From Sphingomonas aerophila (GTDB taxonomy: Bacteria > Pseudomonadota > Alphaproteobacteria > Sphingomonadales > Sphingomonadaceae): a DNA stretch of 64,000 bases. Below are positions 7,222 through 15,605 of this stretch, one piece after another (the first letter of the stretch is position 1; each line of letters starts with the position of its first letter). Position numbers and translations under genes: made by a program. The notes under the pieces are model-generated. The model saw only the letters and a list, made by a program, of their open reading frames with translations. It made no database searches and had not been told where the DNA came from. Where the stretch lies: assembly GCF_014199305.1 (NCBI RefSeq), contig NZ_JACIJK010000005.1, positions 1-64,000 of the forward strand. Reading direction: 5' to 3'.

Positions 7222-9291
7222 TTGACGAAGCATATTCTGCTGGCGGGCGCGCTCGGCCTGGCGGTTTTGGCAGGTCCCGCGATGAGCCGGGGACAGCAGG
7301 CGGGTGCGGCGCCCGCCGCGGCATCTGCGGCGGCCAGCAGCTATGGCCCCTGGGGCTTCGACACGAGCGGCATGGACAAGAATGTTCGCCCGGGTGACGA
7401 TTGGTACAAGTTCGTCAACGGCACCTGGTCCGCGAACACCCAGATTCCTGCCGACCGCTCATCCTGGGGCGCGTTCGGCGTGCTGCGCGACCTGTCGGAG
7501 GTGCGGCTGCGACAGCTCGTCTCAGGCTATAGCGCGACCGACACCGCGCATCCCGATCGCATGAAGGCGGCGATCCTATATTCGGGCTATATGGACGAGG
7601 CAGCGGCCGAGCGCCTCGACGCCGCCCCGCTGACGCAGCGCCTGGCGCCGATCAAGGCGGTCGCGACCAAGGACGACATGGCGCGCGTGATGGGCCGCTC
7701 GATCGGCGGCTTTGGCGCAAGCTTCTTCGGCCCCGGTGTGGCGGACGATGCGAAGCAGCCCGACACTTATTCGCTGTACCTGCGCCAGTCGGGCCTGGGC
7801 CTTGGCGACCGCGACCTGTACCTTGACTCGAAGTTCGCGCCCCAGGTCGCGCGCTACCGCCAATATGTCGCGCAGATGCTGGGCATGGCCGGCTGGGCCA
7901 ATGCACAGGCGATGGCGGACAAGGTCGTCGCGATGGAAACGCAGATCGCGCGGGCCCATTGGACGCGTGCGCAAAGCCGCGATCGCGACAAGACGTACAA
8001 CCTGATGACGCTTGCCCAGCTCAAGGCGGCAGCGCCGGGCTTCCCCTGGGACCCGTTCTGGCAGGCAGCCGGAGTTGGCCGGGCGGAGCGCGCCATCGTC
8101 GCGCAGAACACCGCTTTTCCGTCGATCGCCAAGGTGTTTGCCGACACCGATCTCGACACGCTGAAGGCATGGGAAGCCTTCCGCACCACGGACGAGATCG
8201 CACCGCTCCTGTCCAAGCGGTTCGTCGATGCGCAGTTCGACTTCCGCTCCAAATTCCTGAACGGCCAGCCGCAGCAGCGTGATCGGTGGAAACGCGCGAT
8301 CGGCTTTACCGAGAACGCGATCGGTGAGGGCATTGGACGCGATTATGTCGCGCTGTATTTCCCGCCCGAGTCAAAGGCGAAGATGGACACGCTGGTCGCC
8401 AACCTGCGCGTTGCGCTCGCCGGCCGCATCCAGAACCTCGCCTGGATGAGCCCGGAAACAAAGACGCAGGCCCAGGAAAAGCTGAAGGGCTTCACCGTCA
8501 AGGTCGGCTACCCCAGCAAGTGGCGGGACTATTCCGCGCTTCAGGTCGTGCCCGGCGACCTGGTCGGCAATGCCGAGCGCGCGGCGCGGTTCGAATGGGA
8601 TTATGACCGCAACCGCCTGGCCCGCCCGGTGGACAAGGCCGAGTGGGGCATGACGCCGCAGACGGTCAACGCCTATTACAACTCGGTCAAGAACGAGATC
8701 GTGTTCCCGGCCGCCATCCTTCAGGCGCCGTTCTTCGACCCGAAGGCGGACGATGCGGTCAATTACGGTGGCATCGGCGGCGTGATCGGGCATGAGATCA
8801 GCCACGGCTTCGACGACCAGGGACGCAAGTCCGACGGTCACGGCGTGCTGCGTGACTGGTGGACCGCGACGGACGCCACGAAGTTCGAGGCACAGGCCGT
8901 TCGGCTGGGCGACCAGTACGAGGCCTACACCTTTGACGGGCTGCCCGGTGTTCACATCAACGGCCGCGCGTCGATGGGTGAAAATATCGGCGATCTTGGC
9001 GGCGTGCTGATCGCGCTCGATGCGTATCACGCGTCCCTCAAGGGCAAAAAGGCGCCGACGATCGGCGGCTATACCGGCGACCAGCGCTTCTTCCTTGGCT
9101 GGGGCCAGGTATGGCGCACGCTGTTCCGCAACGAGGCGCTTCGCCAACAGCTGGTCAGCGATCCCCATTCGCCCGGCCAGATCCGGGCGGTGAACCCGCT
9201 GCGCAACGTCGATGCCTGGTACGCCGCCTGGAAGATCACGCCCGACCAGAAGCAATACCTCGCCCCTGCGGACCGCGTCCGCATCTGGTAA
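7222..9291 (+). CDS. M13-family (neprilysin-like) zinc metallopeptidase, exported
   Basis: A 689-residue M13 endopeptidase. The zinc-binding HEISH motif lies in VIGHEISHGFDDQG near residue 524, and the third ligand lies in ENIGDLGG near 586. The substrate-binding NAYYN block is near 483 and the family C-terminal Trp is present (VRIW). The N-terminus is a signal peptide (KHILLAGALGLAVLAGPAMS). The start is a TTG at 7222, chosen because it begins the signal peptide and GGAG lies about 11 nt upstream; a very long upstream frame antisense to fumC is an artefact. Likely periplasmic, degrading oligopeptides. Confidence 0.92.
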   Translation: MTKHILLAGALGLAVLAGPAMSRGQQAGAAPAAASAAASSYGPWGFDTSGMDKNVRPGDDWYKFVNGTWSANTQIPADRSSWGAFGVLRDLSEVRLRQLVSGYSATDTAHPDRMKAAILYSGYMDEAAAERLDAAPLTQRLAPIKAVATKDDMARVMGRSIGGFGASFFGPGVADDAKQPDTYSLYLRQSGLGLGDRDLYLDSKFAPQVARYRQYVAQMLGMAGWANAQAMADKVVAMETQIARAHWTRAQSRDRDKTYNLMTLAQLKAAAPGFPWDPFWQAAGVGRAERAIVAQNTAFPSIAKVFADTDLDTLKAWEAFRTTDEIAPLLSKRFVDAQFDFRSKFLNGQPQQRDRWKRAIGFTENAIGEGIGRDYVALYFPPESKAKMDTLVANLRVALAGRIQNLAWMSPETKTQAQEKLKGFTVKVGYPSKWRDYSALQVVPGDLVGNAERAARFEWDYDRNRLARPVDKAEWGMTPQTVNAYYNSVKNEIVFPAAILQAPFFDPKADDAVNYGGIGGVIGHEISHGFDDQGRKSDGHGVLRDWWTATDATKFEAQAVRLGDQYEAYTFDGLPGVHINGRASMGENIGDLGGVLIALDAYHASLKGKKAPTIGGYTGDQRFFLGWGQVWRTLFRNEALRQQLVSDPHSPGQIRAVNPLRNVDAWYAAWKITPDQKQYLAPADRVRIW

Positions 9292-9457
9292 GCCTGAGTG
9301 CCGGGGGCGGCCGCGCGTCGCTCCCGGCCCGGGTCGATTGCAATGCTTCGTTGCATGGGGGCAAGGCAGCGAAACCTGCCGTTCCCTAGCTCCTTTCCTG
9401 GCGGACGCGGAGGCCATGCCGGCCGGCATGCAGCCAGTCGCCGCCGAGGAGAGGATC

Positions 9458-9892
9458 ATGACCATATTCCCGTGGGTGGCCCTGGCATCGGGTGCCCTCG
9501 CTGCCAGCACCGGGGGCGTGCTGAGCCACCAGACGCGGCTGGACCATCATTCCGGCGCGGCCCACACCGATTACCGGGGCGACATCGTCGTTGAGCATCG
9601 CCAGGTCGGCAACCCCGCCCCTGGAGGCCGCCAGTCGACCTTGAGCTGTCGCTGGACTGCCGGGCTGGTCGTCAATCGGCAGGCGCGGCACGCGTCAGGA
9701 TCGACCCATTCGCGCAGCTTCGAACGCGCTAACGTGATCGAGGGCAGCCGTCCGGGTTGGTGCGACAGCCACCGTTCCGCTATCCGGCAGGAAATTGCTC
9801 GCCGACATGGCGAGTTGCGCGACCATCTCGTCGCCACGGCACAAGAGGATCATGCGGTACTTCGTGCAGAACTCGACCGATTGCAGGGCTGA
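9458..9892 (+). CDS. Hypothetical protein preceding the porin
   Basis: A 144-residue reading frame starting at 9458 after a strong GAGGAGAGGATC ribosome-binding site. It has a short hydrophobic N-terminus (FPWVALASGALAAS) that could be a signal or anchor, followed by a His/Arg-rich hydrophilic body without recognisable domains. It overlaps the porin start by 41 nt in another frame, which is more than the usual 4-nt coupling, so the true C-terminus or start of one gene is uncertain. Function unknown. Confidence 0.45.
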   Translation: MTIFPWVALASGALAASTGGVLSHQTRLDHHSGAAHTDYRGDIVVEHRQVGNPAPGGRQSTLSCRWTAGLVVNRQARHASGSTHSRSFERANVIEGSRPGWCDSHRSAIRQEIARRHGELRDHLVATAQEDHAVLRAELDRLQG

Positions 9893-10634
9893 CACCCGCC
9901 GCCGACGCAGCCTGTTTTTGCCGGCGGCGACGGCGCTGCTGGTGCTCGCCCCCGCCCTTGCTCATGCGCAAGCGAAACCTGCCGTCGAGGTAAGCGTCAC
10001 AACCGATGAACGCCGCCGTGGCCTTAGCTGGAGCGATGGCGACGCGTCCGCATCAGCGAGCGTGGACCTTCAGCTCACCGGCCTGAACGCCGGTGCACGC
10101 GTAACCGCGCTGCGGGGATCGGCCCGCCATGCCGGTGCCGACATGGTGACGGACCTGACGCTCGGCACCGGCTTCGACCAGTCCGGGGTTCGCCTCAACG
10201 TCAGCGCGATTGGGCACCTGTTCACCGGTGCCAACGACAGGATGGACTATGGCGAGGTCGCGGCGGACGCCAGCTACACCTTTGGCCCCTTGCAGGTCGA
10301 AGCGGGCGCGAACTACGCCCCGAGCCAGAGGTCGATCGGGGGCAGCAACTTCTACCTCTTTGCGGGCGCCAATGCGGGCATCCCGGCCACACCGTTCACC
10401 GTGTCCGCTTCCCTCGGCCGTTCGATCGGCAGCGACAACGGGTTGCGCTCCGATCGGCTGGGGCCGGGTGGCGATTATTCCGATTGGAGGATCGGCGTGG
10501 ATCATGTCACCGGGCCGCTGACGGTCGGGCTGGATTATACGGCGACGAACCTGTCGGACGGCATGGTCGATCCGATCGGGGACCGGCGCAACAGCGGCAA
10601 ACGGCTGCTCGCCCGGGCACAGTTCAGCTTTTAG
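9852..10634 (+). CDS. TorF-family putative outer-membrane porin
   Basis: A 260-residue exported beta-barrel protein. After an Arg-rich start comes a signal peptide ending ALAHAQA near residue 38. The mature part has alternating amphipathic strands, including VEVSVTTDERRRGLSWSD, the start pattern of the TorF/Gcw_chp family, and ends with the aromatic C-terminal residue of outer-membrane proteins (RAQFSF). A GAGG site precedes ATG 9852. The family is found in many sphingomonads; its substrate is not known to me. Starts a little downstream cannot be excluded because of the overlap with the previous gene. Confidence 0.75.
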   Translation: MRYFVQNSTDCRADTRRRRSLFLPAATALLVLAPALAHAQAKPAVEVSVTTDERRRGLSWSDGDASASASVDLQLTGLNAGARVTALRGSARHAGADMVTDLTLGTGFDQSGVRLNVSAIGHLFTGANDRMDYGEVAADASYTFGPLQVEAGANYAPSQRSIGGSNFYLFAGANAGIPATPFTVSASLGRSIGSDNGLRSDRLGPGGDYSDWRIGVDHVTGPLTVGLDYTATNLSDGMVDPIGDRRNSGKRLLARAQFSF

Positions 10635-10649
10635 CGGCAGGCTGGCGGC

Positions 10650-10994
10650 TCAGGGCGCCAGCAGATTGCCTCCCCCCAGGTCCTCCTCGTCCACATCCTC
10701 GCGCGGGATATAGTTGGTCACCCAATGGGGCTGGCCGTTCGGCGCGAGCTCGATGTCGGGGAAGCCGACCGGGTCATCCCCCGTCTCCACCCATCCCGCG
10801 CCCGAGCATCGATCGCAGATCGCGCGCTTGCAGCGAAAACTGACCAGGTCGATCTCGACGTTCCACTCGCCATGGCCGTGACACACTGGGCACATCGCAT
10901 CGAGCGTGCCGTTCCGGGGCTTCAGCGGAACGATGTCGAACGCGTGGGGAGCGTCAGGGCCATCGGGATAAACTATGTTGCTGGCGTGAGGCAT
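10650..10994 (-). CDS. Zinc-ribbon-like hypothetical protein with two CxxC pairs
   Basis: A 114-residue soluble protein with CPVCHGHGEW near residue 35 and CDRCSGAGW near residue 61, two CxxCxGxG-like knuckles as in DnaJ zinc centres, implying one zinc site. The flanks are hydrophilic and acidic, with no other domain. It converges with the porin gene. The start at 10994 has no strong ribosome-binding site; a longer frame to 11084 crosses an intergenic region and is not favoured. Function unknown. Confidence 0.7.
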   Translation of the reverse strand: MPHASNIVYPDGPDAPHAFDIVPLKPRNGTLDAMCPVCHGHGEWNVEIDLVSFRCKRAICDRCSGAGWVETGDDPVGFPDIELAPNGQPHWVTNYIPREDVDEEDLGGGNLLAP

Positions 10995-11084
10995 GGTGGC
11001 TTCGAAAACGCCCGCGCAGCCGCTTCGCTCCCGCGTGGGGCGAAGGGGTTGCTGGCGAGCACCTTGCCTACCCGCCCTCTCCAC

Positions 11085-11170
11085 GGCGAAGGCCGGCGTT
11101 CAGTTGGATAAAGGTGCGATGAGGTCGGAGCGGTATCGCAAGACCTTCCACCTGAGCCCCGGCCTTCGCC
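11085..11170. repeat. Long imperfect inverted repeat in intergenic region
   Basis: Arms at 11085-11108 and 11147-11170 are reverse complements over 24 nt with 3 mismatches, with a 38-nt loop. Both arms contain the ggcgaaggccgg core. GAAGGCC-type palindromes like this are, from general knowledge, common dispersed intergenic repeats in sphingomonads. It occupies the otherwise geneless stretch 10995-11356, in which I see no reliable gene, only GC-rich non-conserved sequence. It may be a REP/MITE-like unit or form a transcript hairpin. Confidence 0.7.
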
Positions 11171-11356
11171 GGAGGGCCGCTTGCTCGCAGGGCCTGCGTG
11201 CGCGGACGCACAGTGCTTGGCATAGCTGCATCGCCGCCCTCGAGAGCAACGCACGCCAGCTGCGCCGCAGGCAAAGCCCGCGCCGTCAAACGGAGCTATT
11301 GCGTCCCACCTACCGCGCTCGCCGGCCAGCCCGGCTGCCCCGCGTTCGCGCTGGCG

Positions 11357-11842
11357 TTATTTCTTCCGCTTGAAGTCCACGCTGACGACGTTCGATCCAT
11401 CCTCGACGGGCTGGACAGCGGGACCGTCATTCTCGGCCTCGTCATGCGGCCCGGGGCCGTCGTCCGGCCCTTCCTGCGCCTGAAAGCGCAGTTCGAAATT
11501 GACCGCAGGGTCGTGGAAGCCGGTGATCGCCGAATAGGGCACCACCAGCTTGGACGGCACCTGGTTGAAGCTCAGCCCCACCGAAAAGCGCTGATCGTCC
11601 ACCAGCAGGTCCCAATAGCGGTTCTGCAGGACGATGGTCATTTCGTCCGGGAAGCGCTCCACCAGCCGGCGCGGGATGTCCACGCCGGGTGCCTGGGTCT
11701 TGAAGGTAATGTAGAAATGGTGCTCGCCCGGCAGGCCGCCATCCTTGGCAACCGAGCCGAGCACGCGCCCCACTACCGCGCGCAGCGCCTCCTGCACGAT
11801 CTCGTCGTACGGAATCAGGCTGTCGGGAAGGCCGTCACTCAT
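11357..11842 (-). CDS. sspB: SspB-family ClpXP adaptor protein
   Basis: A 161-residue homologue of alphaproteobacterial SspB, which tethers ssrA-tagged proteins to ClpXP. The folded domain starts [15 protein letters not shown], contains HHFYITFKT and [20 protein letters not shown] near 50-72, and [19 protein letters not shown] near 76-94. A disordered acidic linker follows, and the basic C-terminal tail [10 protein letters not shown] corresponds to the ClpX-binding XB peptide. A longer frame extending into hisB is an antisense artefact; ATG 11842 gives the family N-terminus. It is divergent from hisB with 75 nt between. Confidence 0.88.
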   Translation of the reverse strand: MSDGLPDSLIPYDEIVQEALRAVVGRVLGSVAKDGGLPGEHHFYITFKTQAPGVDIPRRLVERFPDEMTIVLQNRYWDLLVDDQRFSVGLSFNQVPSKLVVPYSAITGFHDPAVNFELRFQAQEGPDDGPGPHDEAENDGPAVQPVEDGSNVVSVDFKRKK

Positions 11843-11876
11843 GTTCCTTGGGGTAGCGCTCTTTATGAAGCGGTCA

Positions 11877-11913
11877 AGATTGCATGCTTGCTCGCCGCCG
11901 CTATTTGCAATCT
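11877..11913. promoter_or_regulatory. Inverted repeat in the sspB-hisB divergent region
   Basis: AGATTGCA (11877-11884) and TGCAATCT (11906-11913) are perfect reverse complements with 21 nt between them, in the 75-nt gap between the divergent sspB and hisB starts. The right arm ends 4 nt before the hisB ATG. It could bind a dimeric regulator across about three helical turns or form a hairpin covering the hisB ribosome-binding site. No known factor is recognised, and chance occurrence is possible. Confidence 0.4.
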
Positions 11914-11917
11914 CGCC

Positions 11918-12505
11918 ATGCGCACCGCTACCATCAACCGCAACACCGCCGAGACGCGGATCGCCGTCACGATCGATCTGGACGGCACCGGCCATTATGA
12001 CGTGAAGACCGGCGTCGGCTTCTTCGACCACATGCTGGAGCAGTTGTCGCGCCACTCGCTGATCGACCTGCACGTCCGGACGGAGGGCGACCTCCACATC
12101 GACCAGCATCATACGGTGGAGGATACCGGCATCGCGATCGGCGAAGCGGTGGCCAAGGCGCTTGGCGACAAGCGCGGCATCCGCCGCTACGGTGACGCCC
12201 TGTCGCCGATGGACGAGACGCTGACCCGAGTCGCGCTCGACATTTCGGGCCGACCCTGGCTGGTCTGGGGCGTCGAGTTCTCGCAAAAGCGGTTGGGCGA
12301 GATGGATACCGAGCTGTTCAAGCACTGGTTCCATTCGTTCGCGCAGGCCGCCGGGATCACACTCCACATCGACCTGCTCCACGGCGAGAACAACCACCAC
12401 ATCGCCGAAAGCGCCTTCAAGGGCCTGGCCCGCGCGCTGCGTACTGCGGTTGAGATCGACGAGCGCAAGGCGGACGCGATACCGTCCACCAAGGGGATCC
12501 TGTGA
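11918..12505 (+). CDS. hisB: Imidazoleglycerol-phosphate dehydratase
   Basis: A 195-residue HisB dehydratase, step six of histidine synthesis, converting imidazole glycerol phosphate to imidazole acetol phosphate. The two metal-binding half-domains show the motifs [10 protein letters not shown] near residue 44, [10 protein letters not shown] near 67, and [18 protein letters not shown] near 158-175. It is monofunctional, without the phosphatase domain found in enterics. ATG 11918 is the conventional start. First gene of a tightly packed cluster; its stop overlaps the GTG start of hisH by 4 nt. Confidence 0.96.
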   Translation: MRTATINRNTAETRIAVTIDLDGTGHYDVKTGVGFFDHMLEQLSRHSLIDLHVRTEGDLHIDQHHTVEDTGIAIGEAVAKALGDKRGIRRYGDALSPMDETLTRVALDISGRPWLVWGVEFSQKRLGEMDTELFKHWFHSFAQAAGITLHIDLLHGENNHHIAESAFKGLARALRTAVEIDERKADAIPSTKGIL

Positions 12506-13107
12506 CCCTTGTCCTGATCGACATCCATTCGGGCAACCTTCACTCGGTCGAGAATGCGCTGCGGGCAGCAGGGGCCCGCGACATCACCGTTACCGCCGAT
12601 CCCGAGGTCGTCCGGAATGCCGATCGCGTCGTTCTGCCGGGCGTTGGGGCGTTCGGTGCCTGCGCCGCGAACTTGCGCGCCGTCGATGGCCTGGAGCAAG
12701 CGCTGGTTGAGGCCGCCTTTGCCCGCGCCCGCCCGTTCCTTGGCGTATGCGTCGGGATGCAGTTGATGGCGGATACGGGCGAGGAGCTCGGCACCCATGC
12801 CGGCCTTGGCTGGATCCGTGGCCGCGTGGAGCACCTGAACCCGGCCGATGCGAACGCCAAGGTGCCGCATATGGGCTGGAACGACGTGGTGCCCCTTGCC
12901 GGCCACCCGCTGCTGGTACCGGGCGAAGCCTATTTCCTCCACAGCTTCGCATTCCGGGGCGAGGATGTGCTCGCCACCACGGAGCATGGCGGGCGGGTGA
13001 CTGCCGCGATCGGCCGCGACAACCTTGCCGGCGTGCAATTCCACCCCGAGAAAAGCCAGGGCTACGGAATCGCGCTGCTCAGCCGCTTCCTCGACTGGCG
13101 GCCCTAG
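12502..13107 (+). CDS. hisH: Imidazole glycerol phosphate synthase, glutaminase subunit
   Basis: A 201-residue class I glutamine amidotransferase. It hydrolyses glutamine and channels ammonia to HisF. The nucleophile Cys is in [11 protein letters not shown] near residue 83, the oxyanion region is [10 protein letters not shown] near 46, and the His-x-Glu of the triad is in [11 protein letters not shown] near 182. It starts with GTG overlapping the hisB stop. hisA follows 8 nt later. Confidence 0.95.
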   Translation: MTLVLIDIHSGNLHSVENALRAAGARDITVTADPEVVRNADRVVLPGVGAFGACAANLRAVDGLEQALVEAAFARARPFLGVCVGMQLMADTGEELGTHAGLGWIRGRVEHLNPADANAKVPHMGWNDVVPLAGHPLLVPGEAYFLHSFAFRGEDVLATTEHGGRVTAAIGRDNLAGVQFHPEKSQGYGIALLSRFLDWRP

Positions 13108-13115
13108 GAGTTTTC

Positions 13116-13850
13116 ATGAGCCTGATCGTTTTTCCCGCCATCGACCTAAAGGGTGGCAAGGTCGTTCGCCTGGCCGAAGGCGACATGGACCGTGCCACCA
13201 TCTATGGCGACGACCCCGCGGCCCAGGCGGCGGACTTCGCCGCGGCGGGCGCCGGTCACCTCCATGTCGTTGACCTTGACGGCGCGTTCGCCGGCACCAG
13301 CATCAATGGCGACGCGGTCGCCGCGATCCTGCAACGCTTTCCCGGTCACGTGCAGCTAGGCGGCGGTATCCGCACCCGCGAGTCGGTCGAGCGGTGGTTC
13401 GCCCTGGGCGTCAGCCGCGTGGTGATCGGCACTGCTGCGCTGGAGGACCCCGACTTCGTCCGGGGCGCCGCACGCGACTTTCCTGGTGGCATCGTCGTCG
13501 CGGTGGACGCCAAGGATGGCCTGGTCGCGACCCGCGGCTGGGCGGATGTGTCGGACGTTACCGTTACCGAGCTTGCCCGCCGGTTCGAGGATGCGGGCGT
13601 CGCCAGCCTGTTGTTCACCGATGTCGGCCGCGACGGGCTGCTGAAGGGCTGCAATGTCGAGGCAACAGTGGACCTCGCCCGCGCGGTATCCATTCCCGTC
13701 ATCGCCAGCGGCGGCGTGAAGGGAATCGCCGACATCCACATGCTTGCCGTCCACGCCCGCGACGGGATCGAGGGGGTCATCACCGGCCGCGCGCTGTATG
13801 ACGGGCGCCTCGACCTCGCGTCCGCGCTCAGCGTTGCGGCCGCCGCATGA
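13116..13850 (+). CDS. hisA: Phosphoribosylformimino-5-aminoimidazole carboxamide ribotide isomerase
   Basis: A 244-residue (beta/alpha)8 isomerase, an Amadori rearrangement of ProFAR to PRFAR. The catalytic Asp is in [14 protein letters not shown] (residues 5-18), the C-terminal counterpart is in [14 protein letters not shown] near 167, and the phosphate sites are LGGGIRTRE near 81 and [10 protein letters not shown] near 195. The start at 13116 follows GGAG with correct spacing. The stop overlaps hisF by 4 nt. Confidence 0.96.
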   Translation: MSLIVFPAIDLKGGKVVRLAEGDMDRATIYGDDPAAQAADFAAAGAGHLHVVDLDGAFAGTSINGDAVAAILQRFPGHVQLGGGIRTRESVERWFALGVSRVVIGTAALEDPDFVRGAARDFPGGIVVAVDAKDGLVATRGWADVSDVTVTELARRFEDAGVASLLFTDVGRDGLLKGCNVEATVDLARAVSIPVIASGGVKGIADIHMLAVHARDGIEGVITGRALYDGRLDLASALSVAAAA

Positions 13851-14608
13851 GCGTTCGCGCGCGCGTCATCCCGTGTCTCGACGTCGCGAACGGCCGTGTG
13901 GTGAAGGGCGTCAACTTCGTCGACCTGATCGACGCGGGCGATCCGGTGGAGCAGGCCCGCGCCTATGATGCCGCCGGCGCGGACGAGCTCTGCTTTCTCG
14001 ACATCACCGCGTCGAGCGAGGAACGCGGCACCCTGCTCGACATCGTCCGGCGCACGGCGGGCGTGTGTTTCATGCCACTGACCGTCGGTGGCGGCGTGCG
14101 CTCGGCCGACGACGCGCGCGCGTTGCTGCTGGCGGGAGCGGACAAGGTCGCGGTGAACTCCGCCGCCGTGTCGCGCCCCGAGGTGGTGACGGAGATCGCC
14201 GAACGCTTCGGCAGCCAGTGCTGCGTCGCCTCAATCGATGCGCGCCGTTCGGGCGAGGGCTGGGAAGTGTTCACCCATGGTGGTCGCCGGGCGACCGGCA
14301 TCGACGCGGTCGCGCATGCGCTGCGCCTTGCGGAACTCGGCGCGGGCGAGCTGCTCGTCACCTCCATGGACAAGGACGGCACGCGCTCGGGCTATGACCT
14401 CGACCTGATCCGCGCCATTGCCAGCCGGACGGGCGTGCCCGTGGTCGCGAGCGGTGGCGTCGGCGGCTTGCCGGACCTGGTCGCCGGGATCGTGGAGGGC
14501 GGCGCCTCCGCCGTGCTCGCCGCGTCGATCTTCCACTTTGGCGAAGCAAGCATCGCCGATGCCCACGCCGCGCTGGCGGCGGCGGGCGTCCCGGTCAGGA
14601 CACACTAG
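13847..14608 (+). CDS. hisF: Imidazole glycerol phosphate synthase, cyclase subunit
   Basis: A 253-residue (beta/alpha)8 cyclase that joins PRFAR and HisH-derived ammonia to give IGP and AICAR. Key parts are [19 protein letters not shown] (catalytic Asp11 equivalent), LTVGGGVRS near 81, [13 protein letters not shown] near 172-184 with the second catalytic Asp, and [12 protein letters not shown] near 200. In many alphaproteobacteria hisE follows directly; here a chromate resistance operon lies between them. Confidence 0.96.
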   Translation: MSVRARVIPCLDVANGRVVKGVNFVDLIDAGDPVEQARAYDAAGADELCFLDITASSEERGTLLDIVRRTAGVCFMPLTVGGGVRSADDARALLLAGADKVAVNSAAVSRPEVVTEIAERFGSQCCVASIDARRSGEGWEVFTHGGRRATGIDAVAHALRLAELGAGELLVTSMDKDGTRSGYDLDLIRAIASRTGVPVVASGGVGGLPDLVAGIVEGGASAVLAASIFHFGEASIADAHAALAAAGVPVRTH

Positions 14609-14648
14609 CTCCCGCCCCTGCGACTACCCACATCGAGCGTCCACTGGA

Positions 14649-14687
14649 TTGACAGGCGCGCATCGCCATGGCTGATTGTCGCCATGG
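14649..14687 (+). promoter_or_regulatory. Candidate chr promoter with direct-repeat operator
   Basis: A consensus -35 TTGACA (14649-14654) lies about 100 nt upstream of the chrB-like start. The 9-nt sequence TCGCCATGG occurs twice, at 14663-14671 and 14679-14687, exactly 16 nt apart, across the expected spacer and -10 positions. The -10 itself is poor (around 14672-14677). A repressor site overlapping the promoter is a reasonable reading for a metal-oxyanion resistance operon, but no binding factor is identified. Confidence 0.4.
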
Positions 14688-14756
14688 GGACCGCGATTGC
14701 CCCACGAGGCGTCAGCCGAAGAATCGCGTCCAGCACCATTACGCAAGGGACGCGCC

Positions 14757-15605
14757 ATGCCTGCTCATTTCGCCATCACGCCAGACAAGCTAGCGCGCCT
14801 GATCGCGCTGCCCGGTTCTCCGCGCATCATCGACCTGCGGGTCTTGCCGCAAAAGGCCGTGCCCGGCTCCCTGCCCGCCCCTGATCCCGACCCCAGCCGG
14901 TGGAATGGTTCGACCGGTCAATCGGTGGTGGTGGTCGATGAGGATGGCTCGGGTCCGGCGGTCGCCGCCGCCGCCATCCTGCGCAGCGATGGTGTGGCGG
15001 CGGAGGCACTGGAGGGCGGTTTTTCGGCATGGCTGGCGGCCGATCTTCCCACAGTGTCGCTCGCCCATCTGCCGCCGCGGCATGACGATGACCGGACCTG
15101 GTGGGTCACCCGGGCCCGGCCCAAGGTCGACCGGATCGCCTGCCCCTGGTTGATCCGCCGCTTCGTGGACCCGAACGCGCGGTTCCTGTTCGTCCCGCCA
15201 GGCGATGTGCTGGCGGTCGCCGCCCGGCAACAGGCCGAACCGTTCGACATTGAGGACGACCGCGTGTTCTGGAGCCATCGGGGCGAGCGGTGCACCTTTG
15301 ACACCATGGTGGAGGCGTTCGGGCTTGCCACCCACGCCCCGCTTGCCGTGTTGGCCGCGATCGTGCGCGGCGCCGATACCGATCGGCTCGACCTGGTGCC
15401 GGAAGCGGCAGGGTTGCTCGCCATCTCGCTCGGGCTGTCGCGCATCCACAGCGACGACCACGCCCAACTTGATGCCGGCATGATTGTCTATGATGCGCTC
15501 TATCGCTGGTGTCGCGACGCGCAGGGCGAAAAGCACAACTGGGCGTCGCACCAGCCGGCGCGCGGACCGGCACAGGGCACCGCGCCAAAACAGGTGCTGG
15601 CATGA
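14757..15605 (+). CDS. Chromate resistance protein: rhodanese-like domain fused to ChrB C-terminal domain
   Basis: A 282-residue two-domain protein. Residues about 1-100 resemble a rhodanese fold (IIDLRVLP, then SVVVVDEDG and FSAWLAA) but the usual active-site Cys is not evident: the loop after SVVVVDEDG has none. Residues about 115-260 match the ChrB C-terminal family, with RTWWVTRARPKVDRIACPWL and RRFVDPNARFLFVPP. ATG 14757 with AAGGGA upstream is preferred to a longer frame from 14676. It is coupled to chrA by a 4-nt overlap. Its exact role, sensing or supporting chromate export, is inferred from context. Confidence 0.85.
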   Translation: MPAHFAITPDKLARLIALPGSPRIIDLRVLPQKAVPGSLPAPDPDPSRWNGSTGQSVVVVDEDGSGPAVAAAAILRSDGVAAEALEGGFSAWLAADLPTVSLAHLPPRHDDDRTWWVTRARPKVDRIACPWLIRRFVDPNARFLFVPPGDVLAVAARQQAEPFDIEDDRVFWSHRGERCTFDTMVEAFGLATHAPLAVLAAIVRGADTDRLDLVPEAAGLLAISLGLSRIHSDDHAQLDAGMIVYDALYRWCRDAQGEKHNWASHQPARGPAQGTAPKQVLA

